DNA of 64,000 bases from Gyromitra esculenta. Lineage: Eukaryota; Ascomycota; Pezizomycetes; Pezizales; Discinaceae. The stretch lies in the NCBI GenBank assembly GCA_038503075.1, contig JBCAML010000017.1:1426001-1490000 (forward strand), written 5' to 3'. The notes beneath the pieces were generated by a model that ran no database searches, was not told the origin of the DNA, and saw nothing but the letters and a program-made list of their open reading frames with translations. The position numbers and the translations under genes were made by a program. Below, piece by piece: positions 1-15,059 of this stretch (positions are counted from its first letter, which is position 1; each line of letters starts with the position of its first letter).

Positions 1-1
1 A

Positions 2-154
2 GAAGAGCTGGAGAAAAAGGTAGGCGTTAAAGAACTCCTATATTCTCAAGATAGGTTACAACATGGTGTTAAGATATGGAAGGAGTTTAAATCTCAAGGA
101 GTGAGATTCTCGTCAAGCTCTCAGGTATCCCCTGAGATAAGCAGTGCTACTTGA
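2..154 (+). other. open frame entering from the left edge (possible 3' end of an ORF)
   Basis: A frame open from the window edge runs 50 codons to a TGA at 152-154. The encoded segment is rich in Lys, Glu and Leu at first, then Ser-rich. The last third lies inside the first copy of the tandem repeat that starts near 94. It could be the end of a transposon or host gene that lies to the left, or chance. I recognise no family. Confidence 0.25.
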
Positions 155-546
155 ACGAGAAGCTAACAGCGAGAGTGTATACGAAAATTCTAGAGGCTTT
201 ACAGGTGGTTCAAGTTATGATGACTTGAAGGCAGTGACAGCGAAGGATTACGAGATGTAACCGAAGGTTGTATTGTGAAATACAATGAGTGTACATTAGA
301 AGACGTTGCTTAAAGAAAGAAAAAGAAAAAGTACAACAAGAGGGGCCAACCCTTCGCTGATATACCCATATTCCATCTCTTTGATGACAAACGTATGACT
401 CATTGTAACCGAAACTAAGAGAAACATAACGAACAACAACGTAACACCACGACCACATATCTTCGCATCGAACTAACCAACAACAATATCCATCCATGAA
501 ATTAAAGAAAACAGATGATGCGAAAGAGAGGAGAGAAAAGAGGAAG
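94..546. repeat. tandem repeat copy A with conserved hairpins
   Basis: This is the first of two adjacent, diverged ~450-bp units. Both start with tctcaaggagtga, share gcagtgctacttgaa, agacgttgcttaaagaaag and ctttgatgacaaacgtatga, and end in a CA-rich tract. Copy A forms three short hairpins: TCTCAGG/CCTGAGA (119-137) around loop TATCC; TTCAAG/CTTGAA (209-229); TTGTATT/AATACAA (268-285) around loop GTGA. Short ORFs on the minus strand (210-497 here, 567-938 in copy B) share a Cys/Tyr/His-rich stretch, so weak coding on that strand is an alternative. The ends and mobility type are unknown; a solo or duplicated LTR is possible. Confidence 0.6.
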
Positions 547-1000
547 TCTCAAGGAGTGAACTTTCGTCAAGCCCTTTGGTATCCCCAAAGGTGAGCAGTG
601 CTACTTGAATGAGAGCTAACAGTGAGAGTTTGGACGATGATTCCACAGGCTCTACGAAGAGGGGAACTTAAGGTTCCGACAGCGAAACTATGTTGATGTA
701 GTGGCGTGATAGTTATGGGAAGTATCACGGAGGCGACAGAGGATCTTTTGGAGAGAATCCTGACTTGTATTGTAGGATACAAGTAGAGTGACGATAGAAG
801 ACGTTGCTTAAAGAAAGAAGAAGGAAAAGTACAATAAGAGGGGAAAGCCTTTCGCTTATATACCCATGTTCCGACTCTTTGATGACAAACGTATGACTCA
901 TTATAAAGAAAACCAAAAGAAACACATCGAATCAACAACTAAATAAAACAACTCAGCACCTGTACGACCAACCAAACGACACAACAACTATCCGTGAAAG
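547..1000. repeat. tandem repeat copy B with conserved hairpins
   Basis: Second unit of the tandem pair. It keeps the same order of conserved blocks as copy A and has hairpins at the same three places although the stems differ in sequence: CCTTTGG/CCAAAGG (573-591) around the same TATCC loop; GGAAC/GTTCC (663-677); ACTTGTAT/ATACAAGT (763-784). A TATA-like tatataccc lies near 856. The right end is fuzzy and blends into purine-rich sequence near 1000. Confidence 0.6.
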
Positions 1001-1343
1001 GAAGATGGGGAGCTAGAATGGGGGTATGGGGATTTGGAAAAGTAGGAAGAGAAATTGAGGTCAAGATTAGTACGGAGTGAGAAGAGTCAAATTGTTAGTT
1101 CGATGGATCAATTATAGTTATGTTTATGTTTTATTTTTATTATTTATTATTTTGTTTAGTTCGGCAGATAAGAGGTGAAGAGGTTGTTATGTTGGGGGTT
1201 TGAGGTTTTGTTTTTTAGTTGTTTTTTGTTTTGTTTTGTTGCGTTGTTTTTGTTTAGATAGTGCGATCGCCATAACCCAAGGGTTGGATGCGTAAATGAA
1301 TTCTACTACTACTACTAAACCAACCCCTGCAATGCGAACAGTA
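1001..1343. other. non-coding, T/G-rich low complexity
   Basis: Contains runs of TTTTG-type low complexity (about 1120-1255). No ORF or splice-supported exon was seen. Confidence 0.5.
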
Positions 1344-1587
1344 CTACGGGGGTTGGGGAAAGTCTGTTGACAGGTGGCGGTGCAGTTCTCTTTTCGGCGG
1401 ACTCGAGCTTGTTCGAATTTCGCAATTTTACCGACTAACTTAGTTTGATTTTAATATATAGTATTCTTCATCCTTTACCATTTTTATTAGGCCTCTCTGA
1501 GAAGTCGCGGATCTGCAGAGTGGGAATAAAAATTGGCAGCTCTTACTTGCGCCACCACCTGTCAACAAACTTTCCCTAACCACGTAG
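1344..1587 (+). mobile_element. TIR element family 1, copy 1 (MITE-like, TA-flanked)
   Basis: A 244-bp non-coding element with imperfect ~40-bp terminal inverted repeats: the left end carries gttgacaggtggcggtgcag and the right end its near complement, gcgccaccacctgtcaac. Both ends are flanked by TA (1342-1343 and 1588-1589), as expected for Tc1/mariner-type insertion. Two relatives in the same orientation lie at 11815-12049 and 12409-12641. The interior shares an attagg...ctctc block with them. Without a transposase it would be non-autonomous. Confidence 0.8.
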
Positions 1588-1589
1588 TA

Positions 1590-4500
1590 CGTACATGTAT
1601 AGATTTAACCAATACGCGGGAAAGATAACCCTAGGGAAACCGTATTCCCTACTTTTTTGCGAGTTCAATATTAGTGGTCTAACAAACCGAAAAGCGCCGG
1701 CGTAGATTGCCAGATCTTAGTCGTCATAATATCTAGGTAAACTTTATAACAAGACCTAAAACGGACAAAAAAATAATCCGCTTGGTTAATATTTCTTGGA
1801 CTGCAACCTTGAAATTACCATTTATCAAGAAAACAAAGTAGTACCTTCCAAGTTAAAGGTGCACTGGTATTTATTTAGCTCAAGCCAGGGCTCACAACTT
1901 CCATGTTAGCAGCATAGAAGTTCCCTGAGTATACCATCTTCACCGTCACGGTCTCGGAAATTTTATACACTCCAAATATAGCATTAGATCTAACCTTTTT
2001 ATGCCCATGCCGCGTTAATGCTTGTGTTGCACGCATCTACAGCTGTAGCTGATCTAAAAAAAGGTCATTCTAGAAACCATAGGGTGGAAACATGTTCCAG
2101 TAGCAAAATTGCAGCTGAAGATACAGTACCGTAGTTAAGTTTTAGCCCTTGTGCATTTGGTAGACTCCGGCGTATAAACATGGCTAGCTGAATACAAGCA
2201 TTGAATTTCCTCCAGGAGACGAGAATGAATTGATCGCCTGTTGTGAAATCGAGAATTAGAATGGAATAGTACCAGCATCCGCGTCGGGGAGGAAAAGGGA
2301 TGACTTATCCTGCAAGACTGAATTCGGCTTAGTGCTAAAACAGCAAAGAATCTATGACAATGTTTTAAACTGCTGGTGGTACTGGCCTGGCGAGAGAAAG
2401 GGACTCAAACCAATCGAACACGAATGCTAGCTGAGCGAATTGGGAAGGGAGGGAAAAAACCGGCGCGTGACTATCAAGCTTAAAATGAAAAATTTCATGG
2501 ACAATCACGCCGAGCCAGGAGGCGAAGGATAAGATATGCTATTAGATATATCAAGCACGGTGGATAGGATGTGCGGGTGTTTCGATGTGCGTGTTGTTTG
2601 TTTACTGGCTGGCCGAGTGAGGGACGGAGTAGACAGAGTTTGGTACGAAAACTTTGAGTAAGGCCGACGGTAGGTGAGCGAGTTCACGGCGATGGACTTT
2701 TTGTGATCGATCAACGAAAGGGGGGATAGCATGGCATGGAAGTTTGATGAAGGAGACTAGAACTGGCCGCATGGTGGTGTTGTGGGATCTAATGGTCAGC
2801 AGGAAGAAAAAGAGTTCAAGGGAGACACAAAGAAACAATTTCAAAAGGCTGACATCCAACTCTCAAGGACAAGATCGCAAATTTAGAAGGGCTATAGTAG
2901 GTCAGTGAGATATGATATTCGACTGATGAACGCGAGGCGAATTTGAAAACAGACTTCAGGCCATCTGCCTACAACCTGGCAAGTGTGATTGTAGCAAAGG
3001 GCTGATGGAAACGTAGAAACAGCGTGAGGGCAGGGAAGTGAATCAGTTCTGAGGTCACCATGTCGCAATTTCCTCAAGACCAGCCAGCACAGGTGACGAG
3101 AATGTTCTGAAGATCGGAATCCCCGTTTTTCCATCGGAAGGTCCAGTGGCAGAGATAGAATCCAATCAAAAACCAAGAGAAGGAAGTTTTGGAATTTTGT
3201 GAGAGATCCCTGAGCTGCGACACGGACTGTTTAAGTAAGGCCGAGGAGAATTGCAAGAACTATCCCCAACCAAGAGAGGACAGCGAAGCTGCTGGATCGG
3301 ATAGATGAGAAGAAAAGCGAAAACAGAGCACGCAATTGAGGGAAGCTAAGAAACTGTCGGAATCGCCCAGATGTTTTCTTCGGGAAGCAAGATCCCGATT
3401 AGCAAAGCTGTCCAAAAGAGCGAATGTTCAACGGTTCAAAATGTAAGTTCAAATATACATCAATCTTGAGGGGACCACTGGAAACAGTCAAGGAAGTATA
3501 GCAGAAAACGGCAGTTTAGCTTAGGAGAAAAAGAAGCACCACGTATATTCGATTGTAGGGGATCTTCGACTAACGTCGAAGGATCTAGCGAACGAAAGAA
3601 AATATATTACCATATGCAGTGAAGATGCTCGAGCCAATCGTGACAAGAACAGTTTTTCAAAAATTCCCTTACGGGGTTTAACTTAGCTTGGGTGAGGGCA
3701 GAAATAACCCCCTTCATCTGGCTGCCAGTCACATTTAGAATTTTCCAGACCTTGATTTCTGGGACATGCCATAGCACTCGGTTTGTTCGAACCAGCTGTG
3801 CAGAATCCCTTCCTAAGTTGTAGCCTCCAAGCAAGAGCGGTCGCTTACTGAAAGTGTCGATATCAACCCCTTTTTCTTTCTTTCCTGCTGCTTCTTCTTA
3901 GTCGTCTTCCAATACGAATGATTTCGAGCTCGGCATACCTAATATATTAACCTTTGCTCGGCCACCACAGCGGTAACACTGGTGCCTTTGCCGTTTACCG
4001 ACAGACGAAGGACCAATGATGAAATTATAGAATTAAAGAGGCACTTCGGCCACTATATCCGCTCATATGGCTCAGCGGTGGCTTGAGTCAATGCGTGTGA
4101 TACTGAATATATGAACTTTCGAGGCTATCTAAGTTGCTCTACCCGTCTTTCGCTATAACTCGTATGTGGAGGCGGTGTTGGTTGCTCTAAATTTTTGGTG
4201 TTTTTGGTGATACCGGTTAACGGAGTTACTTGAAATACTTTGTGGCTAACGGCAAACAATACCGTCGCTACACCGCTCTTAGCCGATAATTTGCTTCAAG
4301 ACCTACAAGACCAAGGATATCTTGGAATAATCGTAGTATTCCCAGGGGTAAATTCTAACTGTAAACTACGATTAAACACGCGGGGTAATGTTAGGAATCG
4401 TTTTCTTGGCGTATTTAGATCCCATAAATATTGAGGAGAGCAACATGGATTTATTTTCAAAATGCCATGCGTTAATGGCCAATCAGCTCATGTGGCGGCA

Positions 4501-5305
4501 TTGATAATCAGCCAGGGCTCTGGAAATAAAACCAGAGTTGATAATATCAGTATTCGCTGTAGTTGTTGAGGGTTAGAACAAGATTAATACACATTAGATG
4601 TTTTTGCCATCGTAATTTAAGCATGGGATCGCTCCGCTCCCTGGCTCTGCCCAGTACCAGGACTTGTGGGCGTTTCTCGGGCACCCATTTTTTTTCCTGA
4701 TCAGCGGCAACCGGCATTTTAACGTCTGACCGAATGGTACAGGCAGATGCTGCAGAAGAGAGGAAAAAGGAAAGTATTTTAGTACAGCATTCTCCCCTTA
4801 CCAATATTCAGCTACGGAGAAACAGAAGGGAAAGTCAGAGAAAATTGGTTGGGCTTCTTAGCCAAAGCTCTCCAAGGACTTTCTGAATAAAGCACCTATA
4901 GAAAGGCGACGAGCCCTGGTTGCAACTTGATTATCGTTCACCTAAAGAAAGGAAAGATAGGTAGATTTTGGCAGTCAAGTGAAGTGACATCTATTACTTG
5001 TCCGTCGTTTAAATAATTTCTTATTACCTTAAATAGCAGCACCGCATCGCTGCGTTGTTAGTCCATAGAATACGTTATCGTTGTTGTATCCCAACACCCC
5101 ACTCCTGACATTTTTTCTTTCGACAATGTAAGTAAATGTTCCAAGAAGTATCAATCGAAATATTCGCGGGGTACTCAGGATTTGCCGAAGCATCCCTCCT
5201 AATAAAATTGCATAAATAGATCGTTTACTCCGTGCTTCAGGCGTTTTAGTGACACTTTGAGCTTGCAGCTTACCAAAGGGAAAACCACCCATCGCGTCTG
5301 TCGCC
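1590..5305. other. gene-less stretch upstream of the GH2 gene
   Basis: About 3.7 kb with no ORF above ~115 codons and no convincing set of spliced exons on either strand. Short minus-strand frames at 2892-3256 and 3607-3834 have no recognisable domain. I see no repeat shared with the rest of the window. The last few hundred bases should hold the promoter of the beta-galactosidase gene, but no clear TATA box stands out. Confidence 0.45.
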
Positions 5306-9002
<3,697 letters not shown>

Positions 9003-11814
9003 AAAAACGGGCGAATGTCTTGTAGATTAGGGTTTCTTGATGTATCTCTCTTCCTTGGAGTCTAATACCCTTTGCCATTTCGTTAGGCCACAAAGGTTTT
9101 TTTTTCTTCACTAGTCCCCGTGTCGCATATCATCTTCGAATCCTCTGCTTTAACAAGATCATGATGATCGTTATCGTCACTCTCAGGGGAGCTTAAAAGG
9201 GAGTTAACGGACTCTCTATGACCATTGAAACAGCTAACCGAGCGGATTTTTTGCAGTAGACATTTCTAAACTACCCCTAAGATATCATGAGCAGGCCCAA
9301 ACAGCATGAATTCCATCGATCTTCATGTTGACTTGGTTCATATCCCGTTCTCCAATCTTACAATCCATTATCTTGAATTGATTGCTGCCCACTTAGCTAT
9401 TTTCATGCCCTCATAATATCCCATTTCCAGCACCCAACAAACTAAACCAATTTTCCTTTCCCCAGCCATCCTATAGTTGGTAGAGAAACCCACCGACCAG
9501 GGTCGGTTACGACAGTGTACCCGTACTCCGTAGACGTTTGTGGGATTGGCCAGGTTCGCATACCTTACAAAGTTGTGCTTGAGAGGATAGTATTGTGTGA
9601 AGTGAAAAAGCAGTCTATTTCATGAATGTCAATGGAATACGGGTGGAGGTAGATGTAGACGCGTGGCTACCCCATTCCATAGCAAGATATCTTCACATAA
9701 ATTCAGTTCCATAAACACACTCAAAACAGCGGGGCAAGCCTAACTAACCCGTCACTTATCTCATTTCGAAAATATCTCAGAACATAGATGCAGCGGTTCG
9801 AAGAAACCGGTATAGATGAGATGTAGAGGCGACATGGTGGGGAGTTTGGGGACAGACAACATTTGCAGAAATCACGCCATCGACATACATACGTCATCCA
9901 GGTATCTTCTCTTTTTTTCGCCTATTATGAATTTCGATTTTTTTCCTCTGGTTCTTGCTAAGAGATAGCATGCCGTTCAGCTAAAGATGTATTAATGCAT
10001 AATTATTTATGTCTCTGAATAACCTCGCATGCAGATGAGTTTATCTCAGATCAATCATATGCATCCTGCACGGCTACCTACGGCCCTGGGTTACATGTAG
10101 CCCTGTGCTACAGGCTTTGCCAAGAGACAGGAGTCCTAAACTTAAGTATCAATCATGTTTGTATAGAGAGGTTCGTGATTGTAACTGATACTGAGGAAGA
10201 ATATCGGCTACACTTATTTTTCACAGAGGTTTGTTTTTATCGGCCTTAACCTTTGTTATGCTAGCTTACAGTACATATCCGAGGCTGCGAGCATCAGGTC
10301 CAACGTTGAGTCATGCGGCATCACTCGAAACCGCGTACCACACCAGCTGCTGAAGAGGATTCCTGAAACGGGCCCCTTCGCGCGTGGCTTCGGAGACAGA
10401 AATTAATGAGAAATATGGGCCCGAGTTTCCGGGTATCAAAAAAGTCCTAGGAGACTATTGTGTAAGTACGGGTGGAGACAGGTGTGCTGACATGATGTAG
10501 AAAATCAGTTAATCGACCCTTTTCTGCGCACTGCTTCATCACAGTAATTATCCCTTCGTTCGTTTTCAGGCACAGGAGCTATTCCTAGAAGAGTGAGATC
10601 ACGCTGTGACAACTGTTCTGTTAGCAGAATCCTCAGAGAAAAGGCCGTCACGACACCCCCTCTAGCTAGTTTCTGCTGTTAATAACCTCACCAAAAGTGT
10701 AAAAAATGGGGCTGACTAAGGGATGAGCTCCAGGGCCTAGAAATATATTTCGAGAACCGGCAACAACTACATAAATCGCACGCGATGATTTCTACGTGTG
10801 ATTGGTGGTGCGTCACTGGTTCCTGGGTAGCCGGCTCCTCGAGATAAGTACTAAATATCTGGTGATAAAAAGCTTCGTGATTACCGCCCGAGGCGTGTCC
10901 TTAAGACATCTTCGAAATCGATCAGATAACCTCACTACGTCATAGCCGGCTAACGAGACTCGCATAACGGCGTCACGACTATCACTCGTTTAGGCGTGTG
11001 ATTACAGTGCATCACGGAAGGCCAGATTAATGGACGAAAGACTGTTACAGAAGGAAGATTCTATCAGATGGGCTGGCCACAGAGTCCTGTCAGTAGGCCC
11101 TGGTTTCTCGTTCTTTTTTTTGCCGTACGCTGCAGTAGCAGTTTCGAAACTATCTCGATTCTTTAAGAAGTGACCGATACGTGATTGGTTGGAAAATCAC
11201 GAGATATCACCCGTCCACATTTGATACGCAGATGGACACTTCTTGTAACCTTGAAGTGCCGTAAGATCTCAATCCACTCGGACGGCTGCCAAGCAGGCGG
11301 CTTGGGGATACTATGCTACTTCTAGGGTAGGATACACGCAAATTTGGCCTGTGTGTTGGTATTGGCCTTGACTCCCCCGATTTTCGTGTTGGAGCTCCGT
11401 GCTTTGCTCGATCTCACTTACAAAAAGGATTAGTTTTTGTTTATGGCGCCAGCCACGGCTCTTGACAACCGTCCGAACGAATTGAGATCCCACGGTATAT
11501 ATTATAGCCACGATCTATTACGTGACTAAACGCTTTCGATTGAATCTATTGGTGATTTGCCGTTCCCGGAGCCTCTAGAAAATCGCCCTAGCAGCACCAT
11601 GCGCCGTATCGGCTGACGATAATCGCCTCGAAAGCGCTTTTACTGTCTCTAGTAGTAGAAGGGCAGTCTCACTGGAAAACGTGAACGCCGGATCCTTGAG
11701 TACGATTCTATTACTGTGGGTGACAATGGTATACTCGTAATTTCATACTCTATTCTCTCCATATATGAGGGGAGTAAAATGGGTGGTCGGAGAAATTGCT
11801 AAACACCCAATGTA
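9003..11814. other. gene-less stretch
   Basis: The first ~150 bases should hold the 3' end of the GH2 transcript. Beyond this no coding frame, tRNA or clear repeat is seen for ~2.7 kb. The short minus-strand frame at 11311-11511 has no recognisable feature. Confidence 0.45.
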
Positions 11815-12049
11815 CTACGGATACCAGGGTAAGTCTGTCGATAGGTGGCGGTACAGCTCTTTTCCTGAGTGACTCAAGCTCGTTCAGATTTCATCCTTTT
11901 GTGAACTAACTTTCTTTAATATTTAATACATAGCACTCTTAGTTCATTAGGGCCTTTATCAGATCTCTCAGGGAGTTATGGAGGTGTAGAAAGTTAACAT
12001 CTCTTACTCGCACCGCCACTTATCCACAGGTTTACCCTGGTATCCGTAG
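11815..12049 (+). mobile_element. TIR element family 1, copy 2
   Basis: A 235-bp element, the best preserved of the three. The left end begins ctacggataccagggtaag and the right end is its inverse, ...ccctggtatccgtag. TA dinucleotides flank both sides (11813-11814 and 12050-12051). The inner TIR part (gtggcggt... / ...accgccac) matches copies 1 and 3. It has no ORF. Confidence 0.85.
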
Positions 12050-12051
12050 TA

Positions 12052-12406
12052 CCCATTCTCTAGTATAGGTACCTGAAAATGCCATTTGGTGGCAACGTTT
12101 TCTAATTCGTCTCGCAGCAGCACTTCAAAATTTGGTTAGCCAAAGTCTTACCCTTGTCCTCAGGTACTTATGCTAGAGCACAGGTAAGTGGCTAGACTGC
12201 GCAACCGGCACCGAATACACTACGAGATTACGAGTAGGAGATTCGTACGCAGATACTCTTTTCTCGACAAGGTTAATAATGATGCCGTTGTAGCCAATTA
12301 CTTATGCTACGTTATCGCGATATCCTAAAACGTCATGAGAAGCCCAACTAGCACTAATAGAACTAAGGTCGAATTTCAAGCAAAAAGTGGGCTGATTGCA
12401 TACGCG
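12052..12406. other. spacer between two family-1 TIR elements
   Basis: About 355 bases of unique-looking sequence between two same-orientation copies. No ORF or repeat was seen in it. Confidence 0.4.
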
Positions 12407-12408
12407 TA

Positions 12409-12641
12409 CTCCGGTGTAAAGGGAAGTCCGACGGTGAGTGGCGGTGCAGTTCTTCTCTTGGATTTAAGAAGGTTTGCATCACATGATTTTTCCAATTAAT
12501 TCAGTTTGGTGTTTAATGAATTGCATTCTTGATCTATTAGGCATTTTCATCAGACCTCTCAAGGAGTCGTGAAAGGGAAGAGAAATCGATATCTCTTACT
12601 TGCACCGCCACCTGTCGTCAGAATTCCCCCTCACACCCAAG
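12409..12641 (+). mobile_element. TIR element family 1, copy 3
   Basis: A 233-bp element, more diverged. The left end begins ctccggtgtaaagggaag and the right end is ...ttccccctcacacccaag. TA flanks both ends (12407-12408, 12642-12643). It shares the gtggcggtgcagtt / cttgcaccgccacct inner TIR and the attaggcattttcatcagac interior block with copies 1 and 2, in the same orientation. Confidence 0.8.
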
Positions 12642-12643
12642 TA

Positions 12644-14333
12644 CAAACATATGACGATCAGTTATTACTAATATAGCTGATAATTCCTGTTTTTTTTTTT
12701 TGGCAAGGAGATCGCAAATTCCCTTACTGTGCTAGAAATCAATTCATGCGTTGAGTCATTATCATCGCCGGAATGCCTATAGATTACCTATCTATAAGAG
12801 CACTCGGGTACACCTGTCAAAACTGGAAACATAATTATTCCTTACCACTCTATGAAAACAATTCTAACACATGCTCTGGGAGAACTGCCTTCCATCCACG
12901 TGGAGATTTGCAAATCATTTCCGCAAGCACTAATACACGGCATCTCAAGGCAATCGCTGCCGATTGCTTGGTTTGAAATGTTTCAAACACTTCGAAGCCA
13001 ACCTGCAAATCACGGCCTTGCGATGCTTAGGTATCGAAACAGTCCACTTTTTATGTGCCTACGCCAAAATTTATCACTTGAGATAAGTTGGGGAATGCAT
13101 CTCATGACTATGGTGGGGTAAGTAAGGCTACACCCAGGAGGGAATAAAAATTAAAGTCGAGTTACGAATCAATGAGATTAATAGGTTTCAGATGAAAGTT
13201 AGAAGATAGCCCAGTGACTTTTAAATCACCCCATAACTAATATTGTAAAGTATAGCATTAGATCATCACATACGAAATTTCTGTTATCTAACCAGATCTG
13301 CAAACCAAAACGGCCTATTCTCCCACCTAGACAGCAACCTCGGTCTCATAAATCACAAAACCGGTTTAGACGGGGGGACAAACTTAGTATTTTGATGTTC
13401 AACGTTACTTCTATCATGTGTTATGATTGCCGATCTTTTCTTGATTTCAACAACGAAATATCAACACCCTCGATCTAACATCACCCACCCAAATAACTCC
13501 CCGCAATACAAACCAAAATCGCCCATCACGTATTGATCGAGTGTTCAGATTTGGCTCTAGTCGCTTGAGAGAATGTGCAGCCTACGAGCCGCCTGAGGCG
13601 AGGAAATAAATTGGTGCATTAAGAGACCTTGCGCATCATTGTAGTTTTTTTTGTTAAATCATAATTTCGTTGTTTTAAATGGGTACAAGAATATCACATG
13701 CAACAGAAGTTATGGCTGCGTATCATTGTAGAAAGCCTAGTACCTATACGTACCTATACCCGCCAAGACAGAAAAGATCAAATGCTTTGGAATGATGACT
13801 AGGAATAAACTTCTAAGAGTTATGATCTGATATATGCATAGCTTTAGACTTTCTGATTTTGATGAATTTGCCTCAGAATTAACATGCGTAGATCCCCTAA
13901 CATCACGTTAAGTTAACTGGAGAAGCTATGAATATATTGATATTGCTTATCGAAGATCCGGGCTCAGATTTGCTGAAAGAGGATACTCTATATATCACAG
14001 TTACATAAACTCTGTGCAAGCAGAAGAAGTCCCTATCCTCATCCTTGCGAACGTACGCCGTTCCAAGTCGAGTCGATCTTGGGTCTAAATATATTAAAAC
14101 ATAGTGATCGGATTGTGGTTGATTCACTGCGTAGACTCATAGTCATAAGATGTCACTCGCTTCACGAGAGCTGAGACGTGTTGGAGATAACGAATATATA
14201 TGTATATCTGCGCAGCGCGATGGAAAGAGGTATGAGAAAGGCCGTTTGTCAAGAATGTCCATTTACAAAGTGTTATTCAAACTTGGCCCATATTCAAAGT
14301 AAAATAGTTTTCATTAACCACAACTAAGTCAAC
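12644..14333. other. gene-less stretch with weak short ORFs
   Basis: A plus-strand ATG frame at 12852-13121 (89 codons) and a minus-strand frame at 13903-14127 are open, but neither shows a known motif, splice context or repeat relationship. I regard both as probably chance. Confidence 0.35.
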
Positions 14334-14690
14334 TTACACTAAAAGAATATCAGCTTCTAAATCTCCACCATTTACCTTAGTAGTGATAGCCACTTGAAAA
14401 ACAACACAAATAAAGCAGCTTTCAAGTTCTACAACCATCATCACAGTATCATCCAGTACCTGGAGCACGCTGAGCTCGTTTGAGTTCATGATAAAGTTGC
14501 TATAGTGGGTTGCGGTGGAGTTGACTGGTACCTTGAGTTGAAATTCAGGACATTCTGAGTAGATTTTTAGCGAGGCCTCATGGTCCAAGCTTTGCTGTTG
14601 CACTTTAGATATGGGCCACCGACTAGTGCCACTTTGCTGGTGGGCCAGCCTATCTACAAAGTTGCTCCATTTGTAAACTGGCTGGCCCAT
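14334..14690 (-). CDS. unidentified ORF fragment beside degenerate repeats
   Basis: A 118-codon frame. Its C-terminal ~80 residues (segments such as KVPVNSTATHYSNF and VLQVLDDTVMMVVELE, ending DLEADILLV) have protein-like composition, while the N-terminal part overlaps the tttacaaag-type repeat cluster and is probably not native. It may be the remains of a gene disrupted by, or captured in, a transposable element. No family was recognised; it could also be chance. Confidence 0.25.
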   Translation of the reverse strand: MGQPVYKWSNFVDRLAHQQSGTSRWPISKVQQQSLDHEASLKIYSECPEFQLKVPVNSTATHYSNFIMNSNELSVLQVLDDTVMMVVELESCFICVVFQVAITTKVNGGDLEADILLV

Positions 14691-15050
14691 TTACAAAATG
14701 GTCAGCCGCTTTGTAAACGGGATTTAATGACATACGGGCCGGAACATATATATATCCCCAAGAAAGCTACAGAAGTCGCGCTATATGAAGGTTCTTTGGG
14801 CACCGAATAGACCGGCCCGAGATCTCGAACCCTCATATATAGTAGCTAAAGCTTCTGCCGAACCGCTATCCCGCCGGAGGACGTGAGATCCAGGAAGTTT
14901 ATATATATCCAACAAGGTCTGCTAGAGATGGCTTCCAGATGTATATTCCGATCCGTATACAGCTATTTCCCATTTACAAAGTGGTCGGGCCGGTAGGCAA
15001 ATAAGACAGCCGGGACCACTTTGTACAGACTAGCCCATCTACGAAGTAAG
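14640..15050. repeat. cluster of inverted (t)tacaaagtgg motifs (DNA-transposon-like ends)
   Basis: Copies of a c(a/t)(t/c)tacaaa(g/a)tgg motif recur in both orientations: ctacaaagttgctcc (~14653), ccatttacaaaatggtca (~14689), ctttgtaaac (~14710), ccatttacaaagtggtc (~14970) and the inverse gaccactttgtac (~15016). A further copy lies near 14259. Subterminal motif arrays like this are typical of hAT- or Mutator-type elements. No transposase was seen and the element borders are unclear. Confidence 0.5.
14757..14915 (-). repeat. dispersed repeat family 2, copy 1 (possible tRNA-derived SINE)
   Basis: A ~160-bp segment homologous to 21023-21192. Shared blocks on the plus strand are ggttctttg(g/a)gc, tagtagctaaagcttct and cggaggacgtga. 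Read on the minus strand it has a tRNA-like spacing of a gatagcggttcggc stretch (A-box-like) and gggttcgagatc (B-box-like) about 26 nt apart, which suggests a pol III SINE. The A box is a poor match, so this is only a suggestion. Confidence 0.5.
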
Positions 15051-15059
15051 GCTAGCATA

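Noticed and set aside
360..420. C/D-box snoRNA-like TGATGA in the tandem repeat
   Set aside because: A C-box-like tgatgac occurs in both copies but no CTGA D box lies at a suitable distance with flanking complementarity.
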